Assembly (NCBI GenBank): GCA_936440205.1 | Contig: OW387133.1 | Coordinates: forward strand, 66,402,374 to 66,466,373 | Length of the DNA: 64,000 nucleotides | From: Lepidonotus clava | Lineage: Eukaryota; Annelida; Polychaeta; Phyllodocida; Polynoidae | Reading direction: 5' to 3' | Part shown: in pieces, positions 63,882 through 64,000 of the stretch | How the letters are laid out: every line of letters starts with the position of its first letter | Position numbering within the stretch: position 1 is the first letter of the stretch | Position numbers and translations under genes: made by a program | The notes under the pieces: generated by a model | Databases searched by the model: none | What the model saw: the letters and a program-made list of their open reading frames with translations, nothing else | What the model was told of the DNA's origin: nothing

Positions 63882-64000
63882 GTACATATATACATCTCTC
63901 TACGTGGCCATCCCGTCTTTAGCCCGCTGTCGTCTACTCCTCAGAGTTACCTCCAGTCGTTCTCCATTGTTCCATCGGCATGCTTTCTGTATTTGACCCT
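63882..64000 (+). other. start of pecanex intron 10
   Basis: The 119 bases after exon 10's donor run to the window's end; nothing recognised. Confidence 0.6.

Overview
The window is animal (metazoan) nuclear DNA, most likely from a marine invertebrate; I cannot name the species. The evidence is GT-AG spliced exons, long AT-rich introns, many MITE-like repeats, a DIRS/Ngaro-type tyrosine-recombinase retrotransposon, and two host genes with vertebrate-like exon structure.

Layout. (1) Positions 1-20841 hold no gene that I recognise. AT-rich DNA alternates with short CpG/GC-rich patches, homopolymer tracts and one small MITE (19605-19770). (2) 20842-26781 is a whole-looking Ngaro-type element on the minus strand: gag, RT/RNase H and tyrosine recombinase ORFs, framed by split direct repeats (A1 - ORFs - B1A2 - B2). 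The repeat copies look identical by eye, so the insertion is young. (3) 26782-36785 is AT-rich non-coding DNA with GC-rich islands and two more MITEs, one Harbinger-like and one CAGGG-ended. (4) 36786-37596 (minus) is the first coding exon of a mixed-lineage kinase (MLK, MAP3K9/10/11/21 group): SH3 domain plus kinase N-lobe, ending just after HRDLKSSN at a clean donor. No later MLK exon was recognised, so everything to the left may be MLK intron 1, with the Ngaro element inside it in the sense orientation. (5) 37597-38238 is a compact divergent promoter. (6) 38239-63881 (plus) holds the first ten coding exons of pecanex (PCNX1/2/3 group): the membrane hairpin in exons 1-2, then the long disordered cytosolic region. 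The multi-pass core and pecanex domain lie beyond the right edge.

The head-to-head MLK/PCNX arrangement is the most notable biology. From memory, three human paralogue pairs (MAP3K9/PCNX1, MAP3K11/PCNX3, MAP3K21/PCNX2) are also adjacent and divergent. The linkage would then predate the vertebrate genome duplications and could reflect a shared promoter. Other points: seven consecutive pecanex exons are phase 1-1 and a multiple of three, so each can be skipped; one pecanex intron uses a GC donor; a candidate truncated isoform ends at a poly(A) signal inside intron 6; a CpG-rich candidate alternative promoter sits in intron 2. I found no convincing wholly new system. Exon borders were set by eye from splice consensus, reading phase and remembered pecanex/MLK protein sequences.
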